A stretch of DNA of 64,000 nucleotides from Streptomyces sp. Mut1. Its GTDB lineage: Bacteria > Actinomycetota > Actinomycetes > Streptomycetales > Streptomycetaceae. Positions 28,837 to 37,726 of the stretch are shown here, piece by piece. The translations under genes and the position numbers were made by a program. Under the pieces are notes generated by a model that worked only from the letters and a program-made list of their open reading frames with translations, ran no database searches and was not told where the DNA came from. The stretch is taken from positions 6,210,001 to 6,274,000 of the forward strand of contig NZ_CP120997.1 in NCBI RefSeq assembly GCF_030719295.1, read 5' to 3'. Numbering within the stretch: the first letter of the stretch is position 1; every line of letters starts with the position of its first letter.

Positions 28837-31023
28837 ATGCCTCACCCCCGACAGCGCCGCAGACGCCGGAGCGCACCTCTGGCCATGGCCCTGAGCGCGA
28901 CCCTGGCCGCCGCCGGAGCGCTGGTCGTCCTGGACACCGGGACCGCCGGCGCCGCGACCCCCGGCGCCCTGACCAACACCGGCAACGGCAAGTGCCTGGA
29001 CGTCGCCGACGGTTCGACCGCCGACGGGACCCCCGCCCAGATGTGGACGTGCTACCCCGGCAGCCAGAACCAGAGCTGGACGCTGAACAGCGACGGCTCG
29101 CTGACCGCCCGGGGCAAGTGCCTGGACCTGGTCGCGGGCGGCACCGCCAACGGCACGGCCGTACACCTGTGGACCTGCTACGACACGGTCGCCACCCAGA
29201 AATGGCGGCTGACCGCGGCCGGTGACCTGGTCAACACCGCCGCGGACAAGTGCCTGGACATCAAGGACAACAGCAACGCCGACGGAGCGCGGCTGCAGGT
29301 CTGGGACTGCGCCGGCACCGGCAACCAGAAGTGGGCCTTCTCGGGCGCGACCGACCCGACCGACCCCACGACACCCCCTGCGGGCGACGACCCCGACCTC
29401 GGCCCGAACACGGTGGTCTTCGACCCGTCCATGTCGGCGTCCTCCATCCAGTCCAAGCTGAACAGCATCTTCAGCCAGCAGGAGTCCAACCAGTTCGGCT
29501 CCCAGCGCTACGCCGTCCTGTTCAAGCCGGGTACGTACAGCGCGGACGTCAACGTCGGCTTCTACACCCAGGTCGCGGGCCTCGGCCTGTCGCCGGACGC
29601 GGTGAACATCAACGGGGCGGTGCACGCCGAGGCCGACTGGTTCCAGGGCAACGCCACGCAGAACTTCTGGCGGGACGCGGAGAACCTGTCCGTCACCCCC
29701 AACGGCGGCAGCGACCGCTGGGCCGTCTCGCAGGCGGCCCCGTACCGGCGCATGCATGTGCGCGGCAACCTCAAGCTGGACGACGGCGGCTGGTCCAGCG
29801 GCGGCTTCATCTCCGACTCGAAGGTCGACGGCCAGATCCAGTCGGGCAGCCAGCAGCAGTTCCTGACCAAGAACACGCAGATGGGCTCCTGGTCCGGCTC
29901 CAACTGGAACATGGTCTTCGTCGGCGACCAGGGCGCCCCCGCCCAGTCCTTCCCGACCTACACCACGGTTCCCACCGCCCCGGTCAACCGCGAGAAGCCC
30001 TTCCTCTACATCGACGACGCCGGTGACTGGAAGGTGTTCGTCCCCGCCGCCCAGACCAACGTCTCGGGGACCACCTGGAGCGGCAAGAACCAGGCGGGTT
30101 CCTCGCTCCCGCTCGACCAGTTCTACATCGCCAGGCCCGGCGCGAGCGCGGCCGACATGAACGCCGCCCTGGCCGCCGGCAAGAACCTGCTGATCACCCC
30201 CGGCGTCTACCACCTCAACCAGACGCTCAACGTCACCCGCCCCGACACCGTGGTCCTCGGCATGGGTCTGGCCACCCTCATCCCCGACAACGGCATCACC
30301 GCGCTGACCACGGCGGACGTCGACGGCATCAAGATCGCCGGAGTCCTGGTCGACGCCGGCACGACCAACTCCCAGACCCTGATGCGGATCGGCCCCGACG
30401 GCGCTTCGGCGGGCCACGCGGCCAACCCCGTCACGCTCAACGACGTGTTCTTCCGCATCGGCGGCGCCACCGTGGGCAAGGCCACCCGGTCCCTGGTCGT
30501 CAACACCAGCGACACGATCATCGACCACACCTGGATCTGGCGCGCGGACCACGGCAACGGCGGCACCGTCGGCTGGAACACCAACACCGCTGACACCGGA
30601 CTCGTCGTCAACGGCCAGAACGTCACCGCGTACGGCCTGTTCGTCGAGCACTACCAGAAGACGCAGGTCATCTGGAACGGCAACGGCGGCCGCACCTACT
30701 TCTTCCAGAACGAACTGCCCTACGACCCGCCCAACCAGGCCGCCTGGAAGAACGGGAACACCAACGGCTACCCCGCCTACAAGGTCGGCGACTCCGTCAC
30801 CAGCCACGAAGCGTGGGGGCTGGGCAGCTACGCGTACTTCAACGTCAACCCCTCGGTGGTCGAGGACCACTCCTTCGAGGTCCCGCAGACCTCCGGCGTG
30901 AAGTTCCACGACATGGTGACCGTCGTCCTCGGGGGCGCGGGCACCATCAACCACATCATCAACAACACCGGGGCGACGGTCACTCCGAGCAACAACGTCG
31001 CGTACCTCACCACCTACCCGTAA
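28837..31023 (+). CDS. Secreted ricin-lectin / right-handed beta-helix protein
   Basis: 728 residues. A signal peptide (APLAMALSATLAAAGALVVL...) is followed by a ricin B-type lectin (about 38-165: NGKCLDVADGSTADGT, QSWTLNSDGSL). A large domain then covers the rest and reads as a right-handed parallel beta-helix (repeated short strands; AALAAGKNLLITPGVYHL and TTADVDGIKIAGVLVDAG are typical of polysaccharide-depolymerising helices, GH55/pectate-lyase-3 type). ATG at 28837 set by AGGAAGG at 28823-28829. Probably degrades or binds a polysaccharide; the exact activity cannot be named. Followed after 14 bases by a chitinase gene, so one operon. Confidence 0.8.
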   Translation: MPHPRQRRRRRSAPLAMALSATLAAAGALVVLDTGTAGAATPGALTNTGNGKCLDVADGSTADGTPAQMWTCYPGSQNQSWTLNSDGSLTARGKCLDLVAGGTANGTAVHLWTCYDTVATQKWRLTAAGDLVNTAADKCLDIKDNSNADGARLQVWDCAGTGNQKWAFSGATDPTDPTTPPAGDDPDLGPNTVVFDPSMSASSIQSKLNSIFSQQESNQFGSQRYAVLFKPGTYSADVNVGFYTQVAGLGLSPDAVNINGAVHAEADWFQGNATQNFWRDAENLSVTPNGGSDRWAVSQAAPYRRMHVRGNLKLDDGGWSSGGFISDSKVDGQIQSGSQQQFLTKNTQMGSWSGSNWNMVFVGDQGAPAQSFPTYTTVPTAPVNREKPFLYIDDAGDWKVFVPAAQTNVSGTTWSGKNQAGSSLPLDQFYIARPGASAADMNAALAAGKNLLITPGVYHLNQTLNVTRPDTVVLGMGLATLIPDNGITALTTADVDGIKIAGVLVDAGTTNSQTLMRIGPDGASAGHAANPVTLNDVFFRIGGATVGKATRSLVVNTSDTIIDHTWIWRADHGNGGTVGWNTNTADTGLVVNGQNVTAYGLFVEHYQKTQVIWNGNGGRTYFFQNELPYDPPNQAAWKNGNTNGYPAYKVGDSVTSHEAWGLGSYAYFNVNPSVVEDHSFEVPQTSGVKFHDMVTVVLGGAGTINHIINNTGATVTPSNNVAYLTTYP

Positions 31024-31037
31024 ACGGAGGAACGCTC

Positions 31038-32426
31038 ATGCCCAGATCCCGCAGCAGATGGCTCGCCGCCGTGCTCGGCGTCCTGCCCCTGGCCGCCGCG
31101 ACCCTGGTCGCCACGGCCGCCCCCGCCTCCGCCGCCGCCAACCCCGGCCCCGGCTTCCCCGCCCACTACGCGGCCCCGTACGCGGAGATGTGGAACAGCC
31201 CGTCCACCCTGATGAACGCGTACAACGCCACGGGCAACAAGTACTACACGCTCGCCTTCATCGTCAGCCAGGGCACCTGCAACGCCGCGATCAACGGCAG
31301 CACCCCGGTCACCGACGCGGGCTGGAACAACGCCATCAACAGCCTGCGCGCGGCCGGCGGCGACGTCATCGCCTCCTTCGGCGGCGCGAGCGGCAACGAA
31401 CTGGCCTCCTGCGGCACGGTCTCCGCGATGCAGGCCCAGTACAAGAAGGTCATCGACCAGCTCAACCTGACCCGCATCGACCTCGACATCGAGGGCAGCA
31501 CGCTCAACGACACCGCCGCCAACGACCGCCGCAACCAGGCGCTCGCCAACCTCCAGCAGGAGTACGCGGCCCAGGGCCGGAAGCTCGATGTCGACTACAC
31601 GCTCCCGGTCAGCCCGAACGGCCTGGAGTCCAACGGCATCGCGCTGTTGAAGAACGCCAAGAGCCACAACCTCGACGTCAACCTCGTCAACATCATGACC
31701 ATGGACTACGGCCCCGCCATGGACATGGGCCAGGCCGCGATCAGCGCCGCGAACGGCCTGCACACCCAGCTCGGCCAGATCTGGACCGGCAAGTCCTCCG
31801 CCGAGCTGTGGGCGATGGAGGGCAACTGCCCGATGATCGGCGTCAACGACACCGCCGCCGAGGTCTTCACCACCCAGGACGCCCAGGAACTCGAAGCCTT
31901 CGCCGCGAGCAAGGGCATCCAGGAACTGACGTTCTGGTCCCTCGGCCGAGACAACCAGGGCTCCAGCGGCACCCCGCAGAGCACCTGGCAGTTCACCAAC
32001 ACCTTCAAGGCCATCACGGGCGGCGGCGGCCCCGTCGACCCGCCGGCCGGCACGACCACCATCCGGGGCTACGGCGACAAGTGCGTCGACGTGGCCGGTG
32101 CCAACAGCGCCAACGGCACCAAGGTCGACCTCTACACCTGCAACGGCACGACCGCCCAGCAGTGGACCCGCACCGGCGACACCTTCCGCGCCCTCGGCAA
32201 GTGCCTCGACGTCACGGCGGCGGGCACGGCCGACGGCGCCAAGGTCCAGCTCTACGACTGCAACGGCTCCGGCGCCCAGTCCTGGACGACCGGCGCCAAC
32301 GGCAGCCTGATCAACGCGGGCTCCGGCAAGTGCCTCGACGTCACGGACTGGAGCACCGCCGACGGCAACCAGCTCCAGATCTGGACCTGCGGCGGCACGG
32401 CGAACCAGGCCTGGACACTGGCCTGA
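31038..32426 (+). CDS. Secreted GH18 chitinase with C-terminal ricin lectin domain
   Basis: 462 residues with a signal peptide ending ATAAPASAAA. The GH18 barrel (about 35-325) has the catalytic DxDxE motif as RIDLDIEGS, with Glu152 as proton donor. The C-terminal ricin/CBM13 trefoil (about 340-462) carries three GKCLDVT...LYDCNG/WTCGG repeats. The catalytic part resembles chitinases acting without a separate type-2 or type-5 binding domain. ATG at 31038 with CGGAGG eight bases before. Cotranscribed with the beta-helix protein; together they suggest attack on chitin-glucan fungal or insect material. Confidence 0.9.
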   Translation: MPRSRSRWLAAVLGVLPLAAATLVATAAPASAAANPGPGFPAHYAAPYAEMWNSPSTLMNAYNATGNKYYTLAFIVSQGTCNAAINGSTPVTDAGWNNAINSLRAAGGDVIASFGGASGNELASCGTVSAMQAQYKKVIDQLNLTRIDLDIEGSTLNDTAANDRRNQALANLQQEYAAQGRKLDVDYTLPVSPNGLESNGIALLKNAKSHNLDVNLVNIMTMDYGPAMDMGQAAISAANGLHTQLGQIWTGKSSAELWAMEGNCPMIGVNDTAAEVFTTQDAQELEAFAASKGIQELTFWSLGRDNQGSSGTPQSTWQFTNTFKAITGGGGPVDPPAGTTTIRGYGDKCVDVAGANSANGTKVDLYTCNGTTAQQWTRTGDTFRALGKCLDVTAAGTADGAKVQLYDCNGSGAQSWTTGANGSLINAGSGKCLDVTDWSTADGNQLQIWTCGGTANQAWTLA

Positions 32427-32433
32427 CGCATCC

Positions 32434-32471
32434 GGTCCGGCTCCCCGCGCCCGCGCGTGGGGAGCCGGACC
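32434..32471. terminator. Bidirectional terminator between chitinase and AraC regulator
   Basis: GGTCCGGCTCCCC ... GGGGAGCCGGACC, a 13-bp perfect stem between convergent genes, seven bases after the chitinase stop. Confidence 0.8.
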
Positions 32472-32478
32472 GACGGCG

Positions 32479-33441
32479 TCAGCGGTGGTTCAGATCGCGC
32501 CAGGCCCGGGGCGACATCCCGTACGCGTCCTTGAAGACCCGGCTGAAGTGCGTCGCGTTCACGAACCCCCAGCTCCGCCCGATCGCCGCGACGGTCCGCG
32601 ACCTCCCGGCCGGCCCGGCCAGCTCCCGCTTGCACCCGTCGAGCCGCCGCGCACGAATCCAGTCCCCGAGGCTGATCCCCGCCCGGGACAGCACGGCGTA
32701 CAGATGCCTCACCGAGATGTCGTGCGCGGCCGCGATCCGCGCCGCCGACAGATCCGGCTCGGCCAGGTGCTCCCGGACGTAGTGCCTGATCCGCAGAGCG
32801 AGCGTCGCCTCCATCGGCTCCTTCGCCAGGCCGGTGTCCATGTCCCCGTGCTGGGAGATCAGGACGGCGCGCAGCAGTTCGATGCTGGGAGCCACGACGG
32901 CGTCGGCGTGGGGGCTGCGGCGGAACTCGTCGCTGTCGGCCAGTTGCGAGAAGTACGTGTACGCGAGGCGCGCGAGCGGGTTCTCGGCGCTGAACGTCAC
33001 CGTGGTGGTGTCCCTCAGCAACCGGTCGGGTAGCGCGAGTGCGGTGAGGGGCAGGCGCAGAAAGTGGTGGTCGACCCCTTCGTCGAAGAGAAGCGTGTAG
33101 GGAGCGTTCGACCGGAACACGGCGAACTCACCGGGCCGCACCACACATTCGCGCCCGTTCTGCGCGCCCATGCTGGTCCCGGTCACCTGGAGACTGAGGA
33201 AGAGCGACGGCTCCTCGTCCTTCCGTACCAGCCGCTCCGTCCGCCGGAGCGTGACCTCCGTGGACCGCGCCGAGCAGACCCTGAGGGGACCGACCGAGTC
33301 GACGTCCATCCGCGCCCGGATCTCCCCGGCCGGAGGATGGTGGTCGATGTCGACGACCACGACGGAGTCCCAGACCGCTTGCCGGATCACTTCCTCGCGG
33401 TCCTGCGACGGTATGAACGCGGTGTCAAGCCCCGGGCTCAT
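32479..33441 (-). CDS. AraC-family transcriptional regulator
   Basis: 320-residue regulator. The N-terminal half is a cupin-like ligand-binding domain of the AraC_binding_2 type (CVVRPGEFAVFRSNAPYTLLFDEG). The C-terminal AraC HTH pair spans about 220-320 (DLSAARIAAAHDISVRHLYAVL, then TVAAIGRSWGFVNATHFSRVFKDAYGMSPRAWR). ATG at 33441 preceded by GAGGAA; a longer frame reaches 33567 without a ribosome site. Effector and targets unknown. It converges with the chitinase operon but is not obviously its regulator. Confidence 0.9.
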   Translation of the reverse strand: MSPGLDTAFIPSQDREEVIRQAVWDSVVVVDIDHHPPAGEIRARMDVDSVGPLRVCSARSTEVTLRRTERLVRKDEEPSLFLSLQVTGTSMGAQNGRECVVRPGEFAVFRSNAPYTLLFDEGVDHHFLRLPLTALALPDRLLRDTTTVTFSAENPLARLAYTYFSQLADSDEFRRSPHADAVVAPSIELLRAVLISQHGDMDTGLAKEPMEATLALRIRHYVREHLAEPDLSAARIAAAHDISVRHLYAVLSRAGISLGDWIRARRLDGCKRELAGPAGRSRTVAAIGRSWGFVNATHFSRVFKDAYGMSPRAWRDLNHR

Positions 33442-33770
33442 CCGGTGGTTCCTCGTTCCACGCGCCCCCCTCGACATGGACGGTCCGAAACGAGTGTGGG
33501 GGACACGCTCTTGAGGCGCAACGGCTGGGGCCCCGGTCCGGCGCACCACTGGCAAAGTTCCCTGCACGAGCGGAAAAGTCGCGGACCCCCGGCGTCCCTA
33601 GAATGCTACGTGTCTGCTGGACAGAGCCGCCAAGAATTCCGCTTCAGCGAATCCCAGTAGCCCTCCGGTGCGGGGGACCGGAGGGCTACGGGGACCGCGT
33701 GCCACAGACGGGAGCCCTGCCGGTCCGCTTCGGACCGGCAGGGCTCCCGCGCGTACAAACGCCGCCTGTA
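33442..33770. other. Gene-free gap with promoter-like box and hairpin (possible small RNA)
   Basis: This 329-base gap has no supported gene. On the plus strand TAGAAT (33600-33605) looks like a -10 box. About 50 bases later, GTAGCCCTCCGGT and its exact complement (33657-33689) form a 13-bp terminator-like stem. That would give a transcript of about 80 bases. No conserved small-RNA family is recognised. Confidence 0.25.
33710..33748. terminator. Terminator of the WhiJ-like/DUF397 operon
   Basis: Perfect 18-bp stem with a CTT loop (GGGAGCCCTGCCGGTCCG and complement), 22 bases beyond the DUF397 stop on the minus strand. Confidence 0.85.
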
Positions 33771-33959
33771 CTACCGCGCCGAGGCGAGCCCGACGAACCC
33801 GGCCCAGGCGTCCTGCGACACGCGCAGGACGGGCCCGGCCGCGACCTTGGAGTCACGGACGTGCACGGTGTCCGAGCCGGCCGCGACCTCAATGCACTGG
33901 CCGCCCTCAGTGCCGCTGTAGCTGCTCTTGAACCAGGCCAGCGGTTCGGTGTTGTTCAT
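33771..33959 (-). CDS. DUF397 protein, partner of the WhiJ-like regulator
   Basis: 62-residue protein typical of DUF397: N-terminal WFKSSYSGTEGGQCIEVA and later VHVRDSK. Such small proteins are nearly always encoded with DUF5753-type HTH regulators and are proposed antitoxin-like or antagonist partners in Streptomyces developmental control. ATG at 33959 overlaps the stop of the upstream regulator by four bases, so translation is coupled. Confidence 0.9.
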   Translation of the reverse strand: MNNTEPLAWFKSSYSGTEGGQCIEVAAGSDTVHVRDSKVAAGPVLRVSQDAWAGFVGLASAR

Positions 33960-34810
33960 AGTTCTCCCAGCAACTTCTCGATGAACGCCAGTGACTCTCG
34001 CGGGCTGAGAGCCTGTGAACGGATGATCCCATAGCGGGCGGCTGCGAGGACCGTCTGCGCGGGGTCGGTCGCCAGGGTGCTCGTGTTCAGCGCCTCGACG
34101 TACAGATACTTCTTGCCGTCCTTGCGTGTGATGACGGTGAACGGACCGTTCACGCCGGCGTTGTCCTCGCAGTCGGTCGGCATCACCTGGAGCTCGACAT
34201 TGCCCCGCTGACCGAGGAGCAGCAGGTGCTCCAACTGTCCCCGAATCACCTCCCGACCGCCATACCGGTGCCTCAAGACGGACTCGTCCATCACGAAACT
34301 CAGCAACGGCGTCGGACGACGGTCGAAGATGTCCTGTCGGCCCATCCGGGCGGCCACGCGCTGCTCGATCGTCTCCTGGTCCAGAGACGGACGTCGCATG
34401 GCGAGCAGTGCCCGCATGTACTCCTCTGTCTGGAGCAGGCCGTTGACGACGTGCGTGTCGTAGACCAGCAGTTCGATTGCCTGCTTCTCCAGCTGGGCCA
34501 TGCCCTGGAAGAACGCCGGGTACTGCGCCTTTTCCACCTGCTCCTTCCAGACCACCAGCAGCTTGTCCGCGCCCAGTTCATCGTCTGCGCAGTCGATGGC
34601 CCTCGGCGGGGGAATTCTCCGCCCCTGCTCGAACGAGGCGATGGTCGACGCCGAGTAACCCAGCCGCCGCCCCAGCTCTTCGCGATCCATGCCCGCCCGC
34701 AGCCGCAACGTCTTCAGGCTCTGCCCGAACGCCGTCACCACGCCCTGGCCGGCCTTGTCCGCCGCCCGTGTGCCGTCCGCCGCCTCGGGCCCCGTCTGTT
34801 CCGTCGTCAT
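33956..34810 (-). CDS. WhiJ-like XRE regulator with DUF5753 (Scr1-type) domain
   Basis: 284-residue regulator. An N-terminal helix-turn-helix (LRLRAGMDREELGRRLGYSASTIASFEQGRRIPP) is followed by DUF5753 (about 105-280: VYDTHVVNGLLQTEEYMRALL, RRPTPLLSFVMDESVLRHRYGG, VQLQVMP-type segment). ATG at 34810 is preferred; the frame runs on to 34897. With the overlapping DUF397 gene and the divergent ATPase gene it forms the three-gene set seen at whiJ and abaA-type loci of Streptomyces, which are linked to sporulation and antibiotic control. Streptomycetes carry many paralogues; this one's target is unknown. Confidence 0.9.
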   Translation of the reverse strand: MTTEQTGPEAADGTRAADKAGQGVVTAFGQSLKTLRLRAGMDREELGRRLGYSASTIASFEQGRRIPPPRAIDCADDELGADKLLVVWKEQVEKAQYPAFFQGMAQLEKQAIELLVYDTHVVNGLLQTEEYMRALLAMRRPSLDQETIEQRVAARMGRQDIFDRRPTPLLSFVMDESVLRHRYGGREVIRGQLEHLLLLGQRGNVELQVMPTDCEDNAGVNGPFTVITRKDGKKYLYVEALNTSTLATDPAQTVLAAARYGIIRSQALSPRESLAFIEKLLGEL

Positions 34811-34933
34811 CGCACCCTGCCTCGCTCTGTCGCGCCGTGCTCCACGTACCGGTGCCGACAGCGCGCGTACAAGGGGTTCGCGTCGGTGCGTCACCACTGG
34901 TCACGCTACGCCACCGCGAGGACGCTGGTGGTC

Positions 34934-35437
34934 ATGACGAGCAACATCGACACCCCCGGCCGCACCACCCAACCCTCCCGCCACACTGTCCACTTGGGCA
35001 CCCCCAGCTTCGCCATGCGGTTCACCTCCACACCCCGGGGAGCCAGGCTCGCCCGGCGCCTGTCGGCGGTCCGGCTGGACGCGTGGGGCCTGCCGTACGG
35101 GACGGGGGCGCACGAGGCGGTCGTACTGCTCACCGCCGAACTCGCGGCGAACGCGGCCCGGCACGGGCACGTACCGGGCCGCGACTTCCACCTCCTGCTG
35201 CGCCTCCTGGACCTGCCGGTGCCGATCGCCCGGGTCGAGGTGAGCGACACCCGGGGCGAACGAGTACCGCCCCGTCCGGGACGGCTCCCCGAAGCGGGGA
35301 TCGCGGAGGGCGGCCGGGGGCTGCTGCTCGTGGAGTCGGTGGCTTCCCGCTGGGGCTGGTACCCGAGGGACCGGGCGCCGGGGAAGACGGTGTGGGCGGA
35401 GTACGAGATCCCTGCCGCACGGACCGGCAGGCTCTGA
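34934..35437 (+). CDS. HATPase_c anti-sigma-type ATP-binding protein
   Basis: 167-residue single-domain protein of the RsbW/SpoIIAB kinase-like group. N box ELAANAARHG, G1 box VEVSDTRG and G2-like GGRGLLLVESVASRWGW are present. ATG at 34934; the ribosome site is poor, with GAGGA 12 bases upstream. No sensor domain or membrane segment. It is divergent from the WhiJ-like/DUF397 pair, and homologous trios place such an ATPase next to those regulators. Partner sigma or anti-anti-sigma factor not present. Confidence 0.85.
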   Translation: MTSNIDTPGRTTQPSRHTVHLGTPSFAMRFTSTPRGARLARRLSAVRLDAWGLPYGTGAHEAVVLLTAELAANAARHGHVPGRDFHLLLRLLDLPVPIARVEVSDTRGERVPPRPGRLPEAGIAEGGRGLLLVESVASRWGWYPRDRAPGKTVWAEYEIPAARTGRL

Positions 35438-35486
35438 CGCCGCGGGGCCGGCAGGGCTGTCAGTGGCCGGGACTAGCGTGTGGTGC

Positions 35487-36143
35487 ATGGGAGCGAAGAC
35501 AGCACTACTGGCGTACGCGGACGGAGACGTGGTCCCGGCGCTGAAGGCGGCCGGCGAGCCGCAGGCGGAGCGGACGGCGGAGTTGGTCGCCCGGCTGTTC
35601 CCGGGCCGCAGGACGGAGTTGACGCAGGGCGGCGTTCTGGGCGAATCGACGTATCCGCCGGAGGGCATCACGTACGCGGCCGGTTTCCCGGGCGTGGACC
35701 TGGTCTGCGACCGGCGCCTGATGTTCGACCGCCCGTCGGAGCTTCCGGCTCACCTTCTGGAGGCGGCCGCGGGCCGTCGCGTGATCGCGCACGCGATGCA
35801 CAGCGTCTCGGACTGGCTCGCTTTCGCGGTCTGGGAGGAGGGCCGCCTCCGCCGCTCCCTGAGCCTCTCGCCGGACGGCGGCATCGCGGAGAACATCGGC
35901 GACCCGTTCCCCTTCGAGGCGCCCTACTGGGCGGGCGAGCGGCCCGTGGAAACCGACCCGGAATGGGACGAGGAGCCGTACCCATTGCCGTTCCACCCCC
36001 TGGAACTGGGCAACGAAGCCCTCCGCGCGCTCTTCGGATTCCCCCTGGAGGGCCGCCCGTCACCCGAGGGCGTCGACCCGGACGAGATCCCCCTGCTCGG
36101 CTTCGGCCTCACGGACCGGGGACCGTCCGGGCGAGCCCACTGA
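35487..36143 (+). CDS. DUF6928-type protein of unknown function
   Basis: 218 residues, soluble, starting MGAKTALLAYADGDVVPALKAAG, with conserved-looking TYPPEGITYAAGFPGVDLVCDRRLMFDRPSELP and VIAHAMHSVSDWLAFAVWEEGRLRRSLSLSPDGGI. I recognise the DUF6928 family pattern but no biochemical function is known to me. ATG at 35487 has no Shine-Dalgarno; TAGCGT lies just upstream, so the message may be nearly leaderless. It stands between the ATPase gene and a convergent lamin-tail gene. Confidence 0.75.
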   Translation: MGAKTALLAYADGDVVPALKAAGEPQAERTAELVARLFPGRRTELTQGGVLGESTYPPEGITYAAGFPGVDLVCDRRLMFDRPSELPAHLLEAAAGRRVIAHAMHSVSDWLAFAVWEEGRLRRSLSLSPDGGIAENIGDPFPFEAPYWAGERPVETDPEWDEEPYPLPFHPLELGNEALRALFGFPLEGRPSPEGVDPDEIPLLGFGLTDRGPSGRAH

Positions 36144-36181
36144 CCGGGCAACGCTCGAAGAGGCGCCCTCGGCGCTTCGAC

Positions 36182-37600
36182 TCAGCAGCTGACGCGGCCC
36201 CGGCGCAGCGCGTGGCCGCCGTCGTTGGCGTCGTCGGACCAGTAGACGGGCTTGGACCCGGCGACGCACTCGTCGGCACCGGCAAGGGCGAAGCCCTCGT
36301 TGTTGTAGTTGGGCATGCCGGTCGGGCGGTTGTACGCGGCGACGGTGGTGAAGGCGCCGGTCGTGTCGACCTTCAGGGTGGTGTGCCGGCCGTCGCAGGT
36401 GTCGTCGCAGACCGCCCACAGGCGCGATGCCTGCGGCTCCCACTGGAGTTCCATCACGCCGGGCATGCCGCTGCTGAAGGAGGCGACGCGGGTGTACGAG
36501 CCGGAGTCGGCCAGGACGTAGCCGTGGACCATGCCGGTGCCCTCGACGCCGACGAAGAACACCCCGCCGCTGTGGGCGCCGTAGCGGGAGGGGTCGTACG
36601 CGGACCCGGTTGAGGCGTCCTTGAAGCCGGCGCCGGTCAGCGAGGCGTCCGGGACCCAGGTGATCGCTTCGAGGCCGAGGTTGGAGCCGGTCGAGGGCAG
36701 GTCGGAGGTGAGGTTCCATTCCTTGGCGGCGGTCAGCGAGGAGCCCGATCCGCCGACGTCGTACTTGAGTACCGACAGGCGGCTGGTGCCGGAGGCGTCC
36801 CCGTTGCGCTCGCTGGCGACGAAGACCCCGCCGCCGGTCGCGGTGACCCCCTCACTGTCGGGGGAGCCGGAACCGCCGGGGAAGCGCAGCGTCCTACCGG
36901 AGGACCAGCCGTTCGCGATGTCCGGCTTCCAGCCCCCGGAGCCGTCCCGCACCAGGCGCCACAGCTTGCCGCTGTTCTGCGCCGCCCACAGCACATCGCC
37001 CTCCTGGTACAGGCCGCTGAGGTCCTCGCCGAACACGTTGGAGCCGTCCGCGGTGGCCACGTCGCCGCTCCCGGGCCATGCCACGGGCGTCGTGGAGCCC
37101 CCGCCCCCACACGCGTTCGGACCGTCGAGGGTCACCGAGCCCGCCTGCTCGAAGGTGCCGGTGCCGTCGGGGCAGCGCGACCAGGACGGGCCCGAGTGCT
37201 TGCTCCAGGAAAAGCCGTCGACCTGTGTCTTGCCGTCCGCGAGATACAGCCGCGCCTCGTCGTCGGAGCCCAGCCCAAACGCGCCGCTGACATCGAAGGC
37301 CCGGAACCCGCCGGGTGCCAGCGTGGTCCCGGAAGCGATCTTGTACGCGTGGTCCTTGTCGTCGTCCCTGAGCACCCATCCCGAGACGTCGACCGCGGCG
37401 CCGCCCTTGTTGTACAGCTCGATGGAGTCGCTGACGCCGCCGTTGGTCACCACCTCGTTGATGCGCACGTCGTCCGCCCCGGCCGCGTGCGCCGCCGGCG
37501 CACCGGTCAGCCCGCAGGCGGCCAGCAGGGGCGCGGCAACGAGAATGCGGGCAAGAGCACGGGGCCGCCGACGGGCAGTCGATGCAGTCACGGAATCCAT
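36182..37600 (-). CDS. Secreted lamin-tail-domain protein with beta-propeller-like region
   Basis: 472-residue exported protein. The signal peptide (ALARILVAAPLLAACGLTGAPAAHAAG) contains LAAC but the cleavage looks like an ordinary AHA-A type site. A lamin-tail domain follows (about 40-155: VRINEVVTNGGVSDSIELYNKGGAAVDVSGWVLRDDD). The rest is a repeat-rich beta region resembling esterase-like phytase or propeller proteins (GLYQEGDVLWAAQNSGKLW; LQWEPQASRLWAVCDDTCDG). It ends NDGGHALRRGRVSC. ATG at 37600; the frame extends to 37723. Function unknown; such domain pairs often occur with nucleases or phosphatases. Confidence 0.8.
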   Translation of the reverse strand: MDSVTASTARRRPRALARILVAAPLLAACGLTGAPAAHAAGADDVRINEVVTNGGVSDSIELYNKGGAAVDVSGWVLRDDDKDHAYKIASGTTLAPGGFRAFDVSGAFGLGSDDEARLYLADGKTQVDGFSWSKHSGPSWSRCPDGTGTFEQAGSVTLDGPNACGGGGSTTPVAWPGSGDVATADGSNVFGEDLSGLYQEGDVLWAAQNSGKLWRLVRDGSGGWKPDIANGWSSGRTLRFPGGSGSPDSEGVTATGGGVFVASERNGDASGTSRLSVLKYDVGGSGSSLTAAKEWNLTSDLPSTGSNLGLEAITWVPDASLTGAGFKDASTGSAYDPSRYGAHSGGVFFVGVEGTGMVHGYVLADSGSYTRVASFSSGMPGVMELQWEPQASRLWAVCDDTCDGRHTTLKVDTTGAFTTVAAYNRPTGMPNYNNEGFALAGADECVAGSKPVYWSDDANDGGHALRRGRVSC

Positions 37601-37726
37601 CCTGAGATCGTCACGGACAAGCCGGCCCGACGCTCCCGCCCCGGACCGAACGGGGCGCCGTTCCCCAGGAAGACTTCCCACGAACGGCGCGCGAATTCTG
37701 CGCGCGGCCCGCCCGCCGCTCACCCC

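Noticed and set aside
33600..33700. tRNA gene or attachment site fragment (GCGAATCCC-like segment)
   Set aside because: No cloverleaf can be drawn and there is no CCA end or anticodon arm.
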